Assembly (NCBI GenBank): GCA_045544955.1
Contig: JAZPZY010000068.1
Location: 1-10,344 of the forward strand
Origin: SIG701 sp045544955
GTDB taxonomy: Bacteria > Bacillota > Clostridia > Oscillospirales > CAG-272
Direction of reading: 5' to 3'
Length of the DNA stretch: 10,344 nt
Positions 1-5,727 of this stretch are shown here, one piece after another. The stretch's first letter is position 1, and every line of letters begins with the position of its first letter. The notes under the pieces were generated by a model that was not told the origin of the DNA, did no database searches, and was given only the letters and a program-made list of their open reading frames with translations. Both the position numbers and the translations under genes were made by a program.

Positions 1-80
1 AATGCGTGCCTCTGCACGCAAGAAAACCTCGCCGGGATGGCCGCTTCACGAAAATATTTTTCATATTATATCCCATCCCG
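1..80. repeat. 80-bp structured direct repeat, copy 1 (may extend upstream)
   Basis: This stretch matches 161-240 at 78 of 80 positions; the only differences are bases 10 and 11, against 170 and 171. Both lie in or at the edge of the loop of a hairpin with arms 3-9 and 14-20 (TGCGTGC/GCACGCA), so the stem is kept. The right half carries a second inverted pair (CGGGATGG ... CCATCCCG) that encloses a small GAAAA/TTTTC hairpin in an AT-rich centre. The copy begins at the window edge, so its true left end is unknown. No ORF here resembles a protein. Confidence 0.9.
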
Positions 81-123
81 TCAAATCTGCACCTGCTGCG
101 GCAGTATCTCCCCGTAAACGAAA

Positions 124-194
124 CGGCTTACGAGGTTTTCGGTTTTCCGCCCCCGGCGGAAATGCGTGCACCTGCACGCAAGAAAACCTCGCCG
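124..194. other. Potential three-way-junction fold spanning the repeat boundary
   Basis: Outer arms 132-140 and 182-190 (GAGGTTTTC/GAAAACCTC) pair perfectly. They extend through CGGC (124-127) and GCCG (191-194) after a four-base bulge. Inside are two perfect hairpins side by side: 144-151/155-162 (TTTCCGCC/GGCGGAAA, loop CCC) and 163-170/173-180. The fold needs sequence from both the spacer (81-160) and repeat copy 2, so the true repeated unit may be larger than 80 bp and begin upstream of the window in copy 1. The fold is read by eye; no energy was computed. Confidence 0.6.
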
Positions 195-240
195 GGATGG
201 CCGCTTCACGAAAATATTTTTCATATTATATCCCATCCCG
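161..240. repeat. 80-bp structured direct repeat, copy 2
   Basis: Second copy of the repeat at 1-80, offset by exactly 160 bp. Its left hairpin is perfect: arms 163-170 and 173-180. The inverted pair CGGGATGG (193-200) and CCATCCCG (233-240) encloses the small hairpin 210-222. The copy stops two bases before the -35 box of the transporter promoter, so the repeat directly abuts a regulatory region. Whether it is a mobile palindromic element, a regulatory site or a relic of tandem duplication cannot be told from the window. Confidence 0.9.
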
Positions 241-242
241 CC

Positions 243-271
243 TTGACAATTCTGTATATTTGTGTTATCAT
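243..271 (+). promoter_or_regulatory. Sigma-A type promoter of the ABC transporter operon
   Basis: A perfect -35 box TTGACA (243-248) is followed, after a 17-base spacer, by TATCAT (266-271), five of six matches to the -10 consensus. Transcription would start near 278, leaving a leader of about 80 bases before the lipoprotein gene. The leader has only small hairpins (278-289 and 295-308) and a 14-bp palindrome at 326-339. No T-box or known riboswitch core was recognised. Confidence 0.8.
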
Positions 272-325
272 ATACCTGCACTTTAGTGCGATAAAGCGAT
301 AAAACGCTGAAATTTCAAAAATTAT

Positions 326-339
326 TTGCATATATGCAA
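326..339. promoter_or_regulatory. 14-bp perfect palindrome in the transporter leader
   Basis: TTGCATATATGCAA is a perfect palindrome, about 50 bases downstream of the predicted start site and five bases upstream of the ribosome site AAGAGG (344-349). It could be an operator for a dimeric repressor, or chance in an AT-rich leader. Its middle contains the alternative ATG at 334, which is not the preferred start. Confidence 0.3.
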
Positions 340-357
340 GAGAAAGAGGTACTTACC

Positions 358-1179
358 ATGAAAAGATTCACCAAGATTATGGCACTGGCACTGGCCGCCG
401 TGATGATGCTGTTTGCGTTTGCATCCTGCGGCAAAAAGTCCGACTGGGCTTCCGTGGAAGAGAAGGGCTTCTTCGTCTGCGGTATCACCGTATACGAGCC
501 CATGAACTACTTCGATGAAAACGGCGATCTCACCGGCTTTGACACCGAGTTTGCCAAGGCTGTTGCAGAAGAGTTGGGCGTGGAGGCAAAATTCCAGGTA
601 ATCAGCTGGCCCAACAAGTACATGGAGCTGAACTCCGGCGCCATTGATCTGATCTGGAACGGCTTCACCTACGGCATGGAGAGCGACGGCAAATCCCGTA
701 CCGAGTACGTTGACTTCACCTACTCCTACCTTGAGAACCGTCAGGTTATCATCACCAAGGCGGACCGGGTGGCTGAGCTGAACTCCGCCGAGGCATTTGC
801 CGGCAAGAAGGCTGTTGCCGAGGGCGGCTCCTCCGGTGAGGGCGTAGCCATCGAGCTTGCCGGTGCCGAGGATAAAGTAACCACCTTTACCTCCCAGGCA
901 TCTGCTCTGATGGAGCTGGTGGCAGGCAATGCGGATTTTGCTGTTATCGACTACCAGATGGCTAAGGCCATGGTTGGCAACGGCGACTACGCAGCACTGG
1001 CTATCAACGAGGCTGTAAATCCCGAGAGCGAAGTATACGCCATCGGCGCTCGCAAGGGCAGCGATCTGACCGCCAAGATCAACGAGGCTGTAAAGGCTCT
1101 GTCCGAGAACGGCAAACTGGCTGAACTGGCTGAGAAGTACAACCTCACCAACGATCTGATTCCCAATATCGGCGCATAA
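358..1179 (+). CDS. Amino acid ABC transporter substrate-binding lipoprotein
   Basis: Extracytoplasmic receptor that captures a polar amino acid and delivers it to the permease encoded next. The 273-residue protein starts with a lysine/arginine-rich end and hydrophobic stretch (residues 2-23), then a lipobox ending FASC, so Cys24 is the likely lipidated residue anchoring it to the outer face of the membrane. The mature part has the SBP_bac_3 layout: EPMNYFDENGDLTGF (47-61), a probable carboxylate-binding Arg114 in SRTEYVDF, GGSSGE (156-161), and Asp198 in VIDYQMA, the usual place for the residue that binds the substrate amino group. I chose ATG 358 because AAGAGG (344-349) sits eight bases upstream and the signal peptide then starts MKRF. 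An in-frame ATG at 334 would add eight residues and lacks a ribosome site. First gene of a three-gene operon. The exact substrate cannot be read from sequence. Confidence 0.95.
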   Translation: MKRFTKIMALALAAVMMLFAFASCGKKSDWASVEEKGFFVCGITVYEPMNYFDENGDLTGFDTEFAKAVAEELGVEAKFQVISWPNKYMELNSGAIDLIWNGFTYGMESDGKSRTEYVDFTYSYLENRQVIITKADRVAELNSAEAFAGKKAVAEGGSSGEGVAIELAGAEDKVTTFTSQASALMELVAGNADFAVIDYQMAKAMVGNGDYAALAINEAVNPESEVYAIGARKGSDLTAKINEAVKALSENGKLAELAEKYNLTNDLIPNIGA

Positions 1180-1185
1180 GATTTA

Positions 1186-1845
1186 ATGGATTTTCTTTCG
1201 ATTACCCAAAGCCTGTTTGAGGGGTTCGGCGTCACCTGTCTTCTGTTTATTCTGACGCTGGTGTTCTCCCTGCCCCTCGGGCTGGTGGTAGCCTTTGGCT
1301 CCATGTCCAAATTCAAGCCGCTGTCCTGGCTTACCCGCACCTTCGTATGGATCATACGGGGCACGCCCCTTATGCTCCAGCTGTACGTAGTATTCTACGT
1401 GCCCGGTCTTCTGTTCGGTCTGCAGCCCTTTTCCGGGGATAACGGCCGGTTCACGGCGGCGCTGGTAGCGTTCGTGGTCAACTACGCCTGCTACTTCTCC
1501 GAGATCTACCGGGGCGGCATCGAAGGCATCCCGAAAGGGCAGTACGAGGCGGCTGAGGTGCTCGGTATGACGGGGGTGGAAATGTTCTTTACGGTGATCC
1601 TCATGCAGGTGGTGAAAAGGATCCTGGCACCCATCAGCAACGAGGTGATCACGCTGGTAAAGGACACGTCCCTGGCACGCGTTATCGCCGTGGCGGAGAT
1701 CTTCTTCGTAAACGAGATGGAGTATCTGGCGTACGGTGTGGTATGGCCGCTGTTCTACATTGCCGTATTCTTCCTTCTGTTCGTCGGTGCTTTGACGCTC
1801 TTCTTCGGATGGTGCGAAAAGAAGCTGGACTACTACAAGGTGTGA
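1186..1845 (+). CDS. Amino acid ABC transporter permease (HisM/GlnP family)
   Basis: Membrane component of the importer. The 219-residue protein has several hydrophobic segments (about 14-38, 53-77, 90-108, 163-178 and 187-208), normal for this family. RGTPLMLQL (58-66) is the typical family motif, and the cytoplasmic EAA loop that docks on the ATPase reads EAAEVLGMTG from residue 121, though the usual LPQ near its end is LMQ here. It starts six bases after the lipoprotein gene's stop with no visible ribosome site, so translation is probably coupled to the upstream gene. A single permease gene suggests it works as a homodimer. Substrate unknown, amino acid by family. Confidence 0.93.
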   Translation: MDFLSITQSLFEGFGVTCLLFILTLVFSLPLGLVVAFGSMSKFKPLSWLTRTFVWIIRGTPLMLQLYVVFYVPGLLFGLQPFSGDNGRFTAALVAFVVNYACYFSEIYRGGIEGIPKGQYEAAEVLGMTGVEMFFTVILMQVVKRILAPISNEVITLVKDTSLARVIAVAEIFFVNEMEYLAYGVVWPLFYIAVFFLLFVGALTLFFGWCEKKLDYYKV

Positions 1846-1855
1846 GGTGAACGGT

Positions 1856-2659
1856 ATGGCATTTTTGGAGATTAAAGGTCTGAAAAAGCGATTCGGCAGC
1901 ACCTCCGTTCTGCACGGCATTGATTTTTCCATGGAGAAAGGCGAAGTGGTAGCGGTCATCGGTGCGTCCGGCGGCGGCAAGACCACGTTCCTCCGCTGTC
2001 TCAACTTTCTGGAGATGGCAAACGAGGGCACCATCGTCATGGAAAACGGCTTTACGTTCGATGCGCAAAAGACGTACACAAGCGCCCAGATCCGGGAGAT
2101 GCGGCTGAAGATGGGACTGGTATTCCAGTCGTTCAATCTGTTCCCCCAGTACACGGCGCTGGAGAACGTATATATTCCCCTGCAGCTTCGGGCAAAGGAA
2201 AAGATCCGGGGCGAGATCCCCCGGGGGCTTGCCCGGCGTGCCGCCATCAGCGAGGCACAGAAGGAAAACCGTGCCCGTGCCGAGGCACTGCTGGACAAGG
2301 TCGGTCTTTCCGACAAGATGGGCAACTATCCCTGCCAGCTGTCCGGCGGACAGCAGCAGCGGGTGGCTATCGCCCGGGCTCTGGCCATGAATCCGGAGAT
2401 CCTCTGCTTTGACGAGCCCACCAGCGCGCTGGATCCCGCCCTCACCGGCGAGGTGCTCCGCGTGATCCGGTCGCTGAAGACGCAGGAGGGTGCACACACC
2501 ATGATCGTCGTCACCCACGAGATGGAGTTCGCCGCCGGCATTGCCGATCGGGTGATCTTTATGGCGGACGGCGTGATCGAGGAGATGGGCACGCCCGACG
2601 AGGTGTTCGGCAACCCCAAAAGCGAGAAATGCAAGGCGTTTCTGCGTGGGGAGATATAA
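1856..2659 (+). CDS. Amino acid ABC transporter ATP-binding protein (GlnQ/HisP family)
   Basis: Cytoplasmic ATPase that powers the importer. In the 267-residue protein one sees Walker A GASGGGKT (36-43), Q-loop Gln91 in VFQSFNLFP, signature LSGGQ (162-166), Walker B ILCFDE (182-187, catalytic Glu187), D-loop SALD and H-loop His221. Between LENVYIPLQ and the signature lies an arginine-, lysine- and glutamate-rich insertion (about 112-138) that makes the protein some 20-25 residues longer than usual for GlnQ. ATG 1856 was chosen because GAGGTGA (1844-1850) lies five bases upstream; an in-frame GTG at 1847 overlaps that ribosome site. It follows the permease stop by 10 bases and ends the operon. 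Confidence 0.95.
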   Translation: MAFLEIKGLKKRFGSTSVLHGIDFSMEKGEVVAVIGASGGGKTTFLRCLNFLEMANEGTIVMENGFTFDAQKTYTSAQIREMRLKMGLVFQSFNLFPQYTALENVYIPLQLRAKEKIRGEIPRGLARRAAISEAQKENRARAEALLDKVGLSDKMGNYPCQLSGGQQQRVAIARALAMNPEILCFDEPTSALDPALTGEVLRVIRSLKTQEGAHTMIVVTHEMEFAAGIADRVIFMADGVIEEMGTPDEVFGNPKSEKCKAFLRGEI

Positions 2660-2670
2660 GAGATGGAAAG

Positions 2671-2742
2671 ATAGGCGGGGAATACGCGGGGAGGGACTTT
2701 TTGCAAAAAGTCCCTCCCCGTACCCCTCCTCAAAAACTTTTA
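2671..2742 (+). repeat. Palindromic intergenic element, copy 1
   Basis: Begins 11 bases after the ATPase stop. Layout: ATAGGCGGGGA (2671-2681), five variable bases, a perfect 34-nt palindrome (2687-2720) centred on TTTTTGCAAAAA, then a C-rich and A-rich tail (2721-2742). A second copy at 10167-10239 shares the first block exactly, the 12-nt core, the outer CGGGG/CCCCG arms and 18 of 22 tail bases, but has different inner arms that still pair perfectly. In RNA it would be a very stable hairpin and could protect 3' ends or aid termination. In DNA it may be a dispersed repeat. Confidence 0.85.
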
Positions 2743-2751
2743 TACTAAAAC

Positions 2752-2796
2752 AAAATCACGTCTGTGCGTTTCATTGGTGCACAGGCGTGATTTTTT
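2752..2796. terminator. Strong bidirectional intrinsic terminator between convergent operons
   Basis: Arms 2752-2767 and 2779-2794 pair over 16 bases, starting AAAATCACG/CGTGATTTT with one G-T pair, around a loop of about 11 bases. On the plus strand the stem is followed by T's (2791-2796). On the minus strand it is followed by GTTTTAG. It therefore suits the ends of both the ABC transporter operon (plus) and the sigma/anti-sigma operon (minus), whose last gene stops 19 bases away. Confidence 0.85.
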
Positions 2797-2814
2797 ATGC
2801 GGTTAAAAATTTGG

Positions 2815-3747
2815 TCAGTCCGTTTCTGCGGCGGTAAGCAGGATGACGGAATAGACGGTATGGATCTGCATGGGGTAGGTTTCCGCCACCATGCCGTCGA
2901 ACCGGACGGTCACTTCGTCGCCTATGCGGAAGGCGGGTGTGCCGTCAGGCAGGGAGATCCAGTACTGTCCCTTTTCGTTTTCGATGAGGATCGCCTTTTC
3001 GGCGGTATCCTTCACGGTGCCGGTGAGGGTTGGCACGATATCGGTGGTGCTGACCGACGAAGTGGTTGCCGTGGTCACGCTCATGGTGGCCACCGTCATG
3101 GCGGGAGCGGCGGTTTCCTCAGCACGCTGGCTGCCCACGTAACTGGGCGGCGGCGAGAAGTCTGCTTTTCTCTCCTCATCCGGCGGGGATGCCGGTGCGG
3201 CTTCGGCACCGGATGCCGACTCGGTCTGTATTTCGGCGGCGGGGGCCGTTTCCGCCGCGGCGTTTTCAGCATCGTTTTCAGCGGCGTCTCCGGGGATGCC
3301 GGCGGCCGTGCTGAACAAGAGCTTGGGCATTTCCTCGCCCGTTGCGGTGTACATCTCCGCCGCACCTCTCGTATCGGCGATCTCGGGTACGGACATGGCC
3401 GCGTCATTCCCCAGAAGGGGCACCCAGATCAGAAGGGCCGGCACCAGCACCAAAGCGGCGGCGGCCGCCCCGGCGATCTGCCAGAGGCTGCGGCGGCGTG
3501 CCCGGGCGGCACGCTCCTTACGGATCTTTTGGAGCACGGACTGGGTAAATCCGGCTGGAGGCTCGTCGCTCACCGCACCGTCCCGCATCAGCCGGAGAAG
3601 CTCGTACTCCGCACGGCACGCCGGGCAGGCGGCAAGATGTGCCTCCACGTCGTTCGCCCGTTCAGCCGGGATGCCGTCCGCAAGAAGCTCGCGGCACGCA
3701 TCGCAGGTGACGGGGGTGTTTTTATTTTGTAATCGATCGGTATTCAT
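2815..3747 (-). CDS. Membrane-anchored zinc-finger anti-sigma factor
   Basis: Probably holds the neighbouring ECF sigma factor inactive at the membrane. The 310-residue protein has an N-terminal zf-HC2 type domain with Cys15, Cys18 and the hallmark HLAACPAC (His37, Cys41, Cys44), then one membrane segment (about 89-112) preceded by an arginine-rich stretch (77-86), which predicts a cytoplasmic N-terminus. A long Ala/Glu/Pro/Thr-rich linker (about 150-235) leads outside the cell to a small beta-rich domain (about 239-305) with VGDEVTV-like and DGMVAETYPMQI segments. This resembles the small extracytoplasmic DUF3221-like domains of Firmicutes, a tentative match. ATG 3747 lies three bases after the sigma gene's stop, with a weak GGAAA upstream. 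The signal sensed is unknown. Confidence 0.88.
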   Translation of the reverse strand: MNTDRLQNKNTPVTCDACRELLADGIPAERANDVEAHLAACPACRAEYELLRLMRDGAVSDEPPAGFTQSVLQKIRKERAARARRRSLWQIAGAAAAALVLVPALLIWVPLLGNDAAMSVPEIADTRGAAEMYTATGEEMPKLLFSTAAGIPGDAAENDAENAAAETAPAAEIQTESASGAEAAPASPPDEERKADFSPPPSYVGSQRAEETAAPAMTVATMSVTTATTSSVSTTDIVPTLTGTVKDTAEKAILIENEKGQYWISLPDGTPAFRIGDEVTVRFDGMVAETYPMQIHTVYSVILLTAAETD

Positions 3748-3750
3748 ACG

Positions 3751-4398
3751 TCACTTTCCGATTTCATTCGTTACAGGAATCTCTTCCTTTGTAGATTTAG
3801 ACGCAGGGGCGGTAAAAAAGTTCCGGGAAACGAGAAATTCTTTTACGGCGGCACGGGCGCGGTTCAGACGGCTCTTCACCGTGCCCAGTTCCAACCCCAG
3901 CGTATCGGCAATATCCGCGTAGGACATACCGCCGATATCCCGGAGGGTGACGATGGTTCGCTGCTCCTCGGGCAGGGACGCAATCGCCTCCCGCACGGCG
4001 GCGATCTCCATCTGGCGGATGGCCTCCTCCTCCGGAAGGGCCGTCACGTCGCGGACGGGAATATCCAGCGTGCGGTCCTCCTCCCCGTCCCCGTCCGTGA
4101 CGGTAAGGGATACGGTTGCCCGCCGCTTTTTCGACCGGGCGTAATCGCAGGCACAGGACAAAGCGATCCGGCAAAGCCAGGTGGACAAAGCACACTCGCC
4201 CCGGAAGGCACTGAGAGACCGCCAGGCCTTAAGAAAGGTTTCCTGGGCGATATCCGCCGCATCCTCCGCCGATCCCGCCGAGCGGAGAGCCACGTTATAG
4301 ATCAGCCGGCTGTGCCGCTGCATGATCTCGGCAAAGGCGCCGTCGTCCTTTGCGGCACGGCGTGCCAGTGCCAGATCGTCTTTGTATAAGGGATTCAC
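3751..4398 (-). CDS. ECF-subfamily RNA polymerase sigma factor (sigma-70 family)
   Basis: Alternative sigma factor that would direct RNA polymerase to a small stress- or envelope-related regulon. In the 215-residue protein, region 2 covers about 21-90, with DIAQETFLKAWRSL (49-62) and STWLCRIAL as the typical core-binding and -10-binding segments. An acidic linker (about 102-125) follows, then region 4 (about 131-190) with LPEEQRTIV and a helix-turn-helix ending GTVKSRLNRAR. The start is the GTG at 4398, because AAAGGAG (4413-4407) lies eight bases upstream. Longer in-frame starts run back through GC-rich hairpins and give an implausible proline/glycine-rich extension. It lies directly upstream of its probable anti-sigma factor and downstream of dusB on the same strand. 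Confidence 0.94.
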   Translation of the reverse strand: MNPLYKDDLALARRAAKDDGAFAEIMQRHSRLIYNVALRSAGSAEDAADIAQETFLKAWRSLSAFRGECALSTWLCRIALSCACDYARSKKRRATVSLTVTDGDGEEDRTLDIPVRDVTALPEEEAIRQMEIAAVREAIASLPEEQRTIVTLRDIGGMSYADIADTLGLELGTVKSRLNRARAAVKEFLVSRNFFTAPASKSTKEEIPVTNEIGK

Positions 4399-4406
4399 AG
4401 AAGGCT

Positions 4407-4413
4407 CTCCTTT
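4407..4413 (-). promoter_or_regulatory. Ribosome binding site that fixes the sigma factor start
   Basis: Read on the minus strand this is AAAGGAG, eight bases before GTG 4398. An ATG overlapping the site (in-frame Met 17 bases upstream of the GTG) is the next candidate but would lack its own ribosome site. Confidence 0.75.
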
Positions 4414-4454
4414 CATTGGAATAAGGGGGACGCGACGATGTGGGAGGGAACGAT

Positions 4455-4535
4455 GTGGGGCACCGCCCCACGCCCCGGCGGGGGACGAGTCCCCCGCACC
4501 CCCATACTGGGGGGCAGGGGGAATCACTCCCCCTG
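4455..4535. repeat. Chain of four GC-rich hairpins between dusB and the sigma gene
   Basis: Four perfect inverted repeats follow each other closely: 4455-4461/4465-4471 (GTGGGGC/GCCCCAC), 4478-4486/4489-4497 (GCGGGGGAC/GTCCCCCGC), 4499-4504/4508-4513 (CCCCCA/TGGGGG) and 4515-4522/4528-4535 (CAGGGGGA/TCCCCCTG). The last contains the dusB stop codon and final codons. No T-run follows on the minus strand, so it is not a classical terminator; it may stabilise or attenuate a dusB-sigma transcript, or be a palindromic repeat. A 10-bp direct repeat ACGATGTGGG (4435-4444, 4450-4459) lies between this chain and the sigma ribosome site. Confidence 0.75.
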
Positions 4536-5513
4536 TAAGATTGCTTTTATCTCGTCAAGGGTTTCTGCCCGGTGGAGGCGGTCACGCATCTCTGCCGAGC
4601 CGCGCATTCCTTTAAGGAAATGCCCGATCCGGCCGCGGCATTCTCTGGCGGCCGAGCCGCCGCCGTTATCCCGGACGATGGCTTCTGCCAGGCGGAGAGC
4701 GGCGGCACGCCGCTCCGCATCCGAAGGAGTGGCATAGGCTTCGCCCAGAGCACGGGCACGGATCGCCTGAAAGATCCACGGATCGCCCAGGGCCGCCCGG
4801 CCCACGGCCACGCCGTCACAGCCGGTCTCTTTTCGCATACGGAAATAATCGTCGGCCGAGGTCACGTCGCCGTTGCCGATGACGGGGATCCGGGGCGGCA
4901 GGGCGTCCCGCACGGCAGCGATCACCGACCAGTCAGCTTTCGGGGCGTACATCTGTGCCCGGGTGCGCCCGTGGACGCACACCGCCGCCGCCCCGGCGGA
5001 CACGGCGATCTTTGCGATCTCCACGGCGTTTTTGGAGGAAGCGTCCCAGCCGGCGCGGAATTTCACCGTTACCGGCACGCCGTATTTCTCCGCCCCCCGG
5101 ACGGCGGCCTTCACCACCTGCCCGAAAAGGGCGGGATCCCGCATCAGGGCGGAGCCGTCCCCGGCGGAGACGATCTTCTTCACGGGGCATCCGGCGTTCA
5201 GATCGATAAACGCCGGTTTTTCCTCGGTACACACGCCCTCGTACCGGCCGGAGGCGATCATCCCGGCGGCCGTTTCCATCTGTGCGGGATCGTGGCCGAA
5301 CAGCTGGACGGCGGCAGGCGTATCCCCTGCGGGCAAGCGTGCGAGCCGTGCCGTTTTCTTATCCCGGTAGCAGAGGGCGGCGGCGGAGACCATTTCCGTC
5401 ACCGTAAGCTCCGCCCCGAAATCCCGGCAGAGGAGACGCATAGGTGCATCCGTAAAGCCGGCCATAGGTGCCAGTACCGTGCCCAGGGGAAATTCCGCAT
5501 CACCGATACGCAT
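4524..5513 (-). CDS. dusB: tRNA-dihydrouridine synthase, DusB type
   Basis: FMN-dependent enzyme that reduces specific uridines in the tRNA D-loop to dihydrouridine with NADPH. The 329-residue protein is of normal length: FMN-site LAPMAGFTD (14-22), TEMVSA (39-44), QLFGHDP (70-76), the catalytic cysteine Cys109 in LNAGCP, KFRAGWD (151-157), the DusB-typical HGRTRAQMY (181-189), VIGNGDV (211-217) and VGRAALGDPWIF (237-248), then a helical C-terminal tRNA-binding domain. A short insertion GVCTEEKPAF precedes the catalytic motif. GGAGG (5524-5520) lies six bases before ATG 5513. The 3' end lies inside a GC-rich hairpin. It is divergent from the Nudix operon and may be co-transcribed with the sigma/anti-sigma genes 125 bases downstream. 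Confidence 0.95.
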   Translation of the reverse strand: MRIGDAEFPLGTVLAPMAGFTDAPMRLLCRDFGAELTVTEMVSAAALCYRDKKTARLARLPAGDTPAAVQLFGHDPAQMETAAGMIASGRYEGVCTEEKPAFIDLNAGCPVKKIVSAGDGSALMRDPALFGQVVKAAVRGAEKYGVPVTVKFRAGWDASSKNAVEIAKIAVSAGAAAVCVHGRTRAQMYAPKADWSVIAAVRDALPPRIPVIGNGDVTSADDYFRMRKETGCDGVAVGRAALGDPWIFQAIRARALGEAYATPSDAERRAAALRLAEAIVRDNGGGSAARECRGRIGHFLKGMRGSAEMRDRLHRAETLDEIKAILQGE

Positions 5514-5669
5514 ACGCCGCCTCCAAAAAAACAGTTTATCAGACTAACTTCTATTATAAAGCATAATTATGTCAAAACTGTGAGCAGGTGCTAACAATTT
5601 TTTATTTTTTTATTAAGACGGCGGGGAGGGGACACCGGGGTGGTATAGGCTCTCTCCCCGGTTGCCCAC

Positions 5670-5698
5670 TTGATTTTCCTCCGCATTTATGTTACCAT
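5670..5698 (+). promoter_or_regulatory. Probable promoter of the Nudix-HAD-isomerase operon
   Basis: TTGATT (5670-5675) and TACCAT (5693-5698) are separated by 17 bases, each matching four of six consensus positions. The -10 context GTTACCATAT resembles GTTATCATAT of the transporter promoter at 264-273. The start would be near 5705, about 23 bases before the gene. Upstream, 5634-5662 contains an ACCGGGG/CCCCGGT hairpin, after a T-rich run at 5588-5613. Confidence 0.5.
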
Positions 5699-5727
5699 AT
5701 AGAAAACGAATCGTATCGGAGGATAAC

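Noticed and set aside
1..240. CRISPR array
   Set aside because: Only two repeats of 80 bp at 160-bp spacing, far longer than CRISPR repeats, with no cas genes in the window.
279..357. Riboswitch or T-box in the amino acid transporter leader
   Set aside because: The leader is only about 80 bases and lacks a T-box sequence, a terminator hairpin or any recognised aptamer core.
2797..3732. Long plus-strand frame of 311 codons opposite the anti-sigma gene
   Set aside because: It is a glycine/histidine/arginine-rich shadow of a gene with clear zinc-finger and membrane features on the other strand.
4399..4527. N-terminal extension of the sigma factor frame
   Set aside because: The extra 43 residues are encoded by GC hairpins, look unlike any sigma factor start, and a good ribosome site precedes the GTG at 4398.
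5553..5575. TTGACA and TATAAT on the minus strand upstream of dusB
   Set aside because: The boxes are only 11 bases apart, too close for one sigma-A promoter. TATAAT may still be a real -10 box with a poor -35, but I cannot support it.
4572..5594. Plus-strand frame of 340 codons opposite dusB
   Set aside because: Shadow of dusB, whose flavin and catalytic motifs are unmistakable; no ribosome site or motif supports the plus frame.
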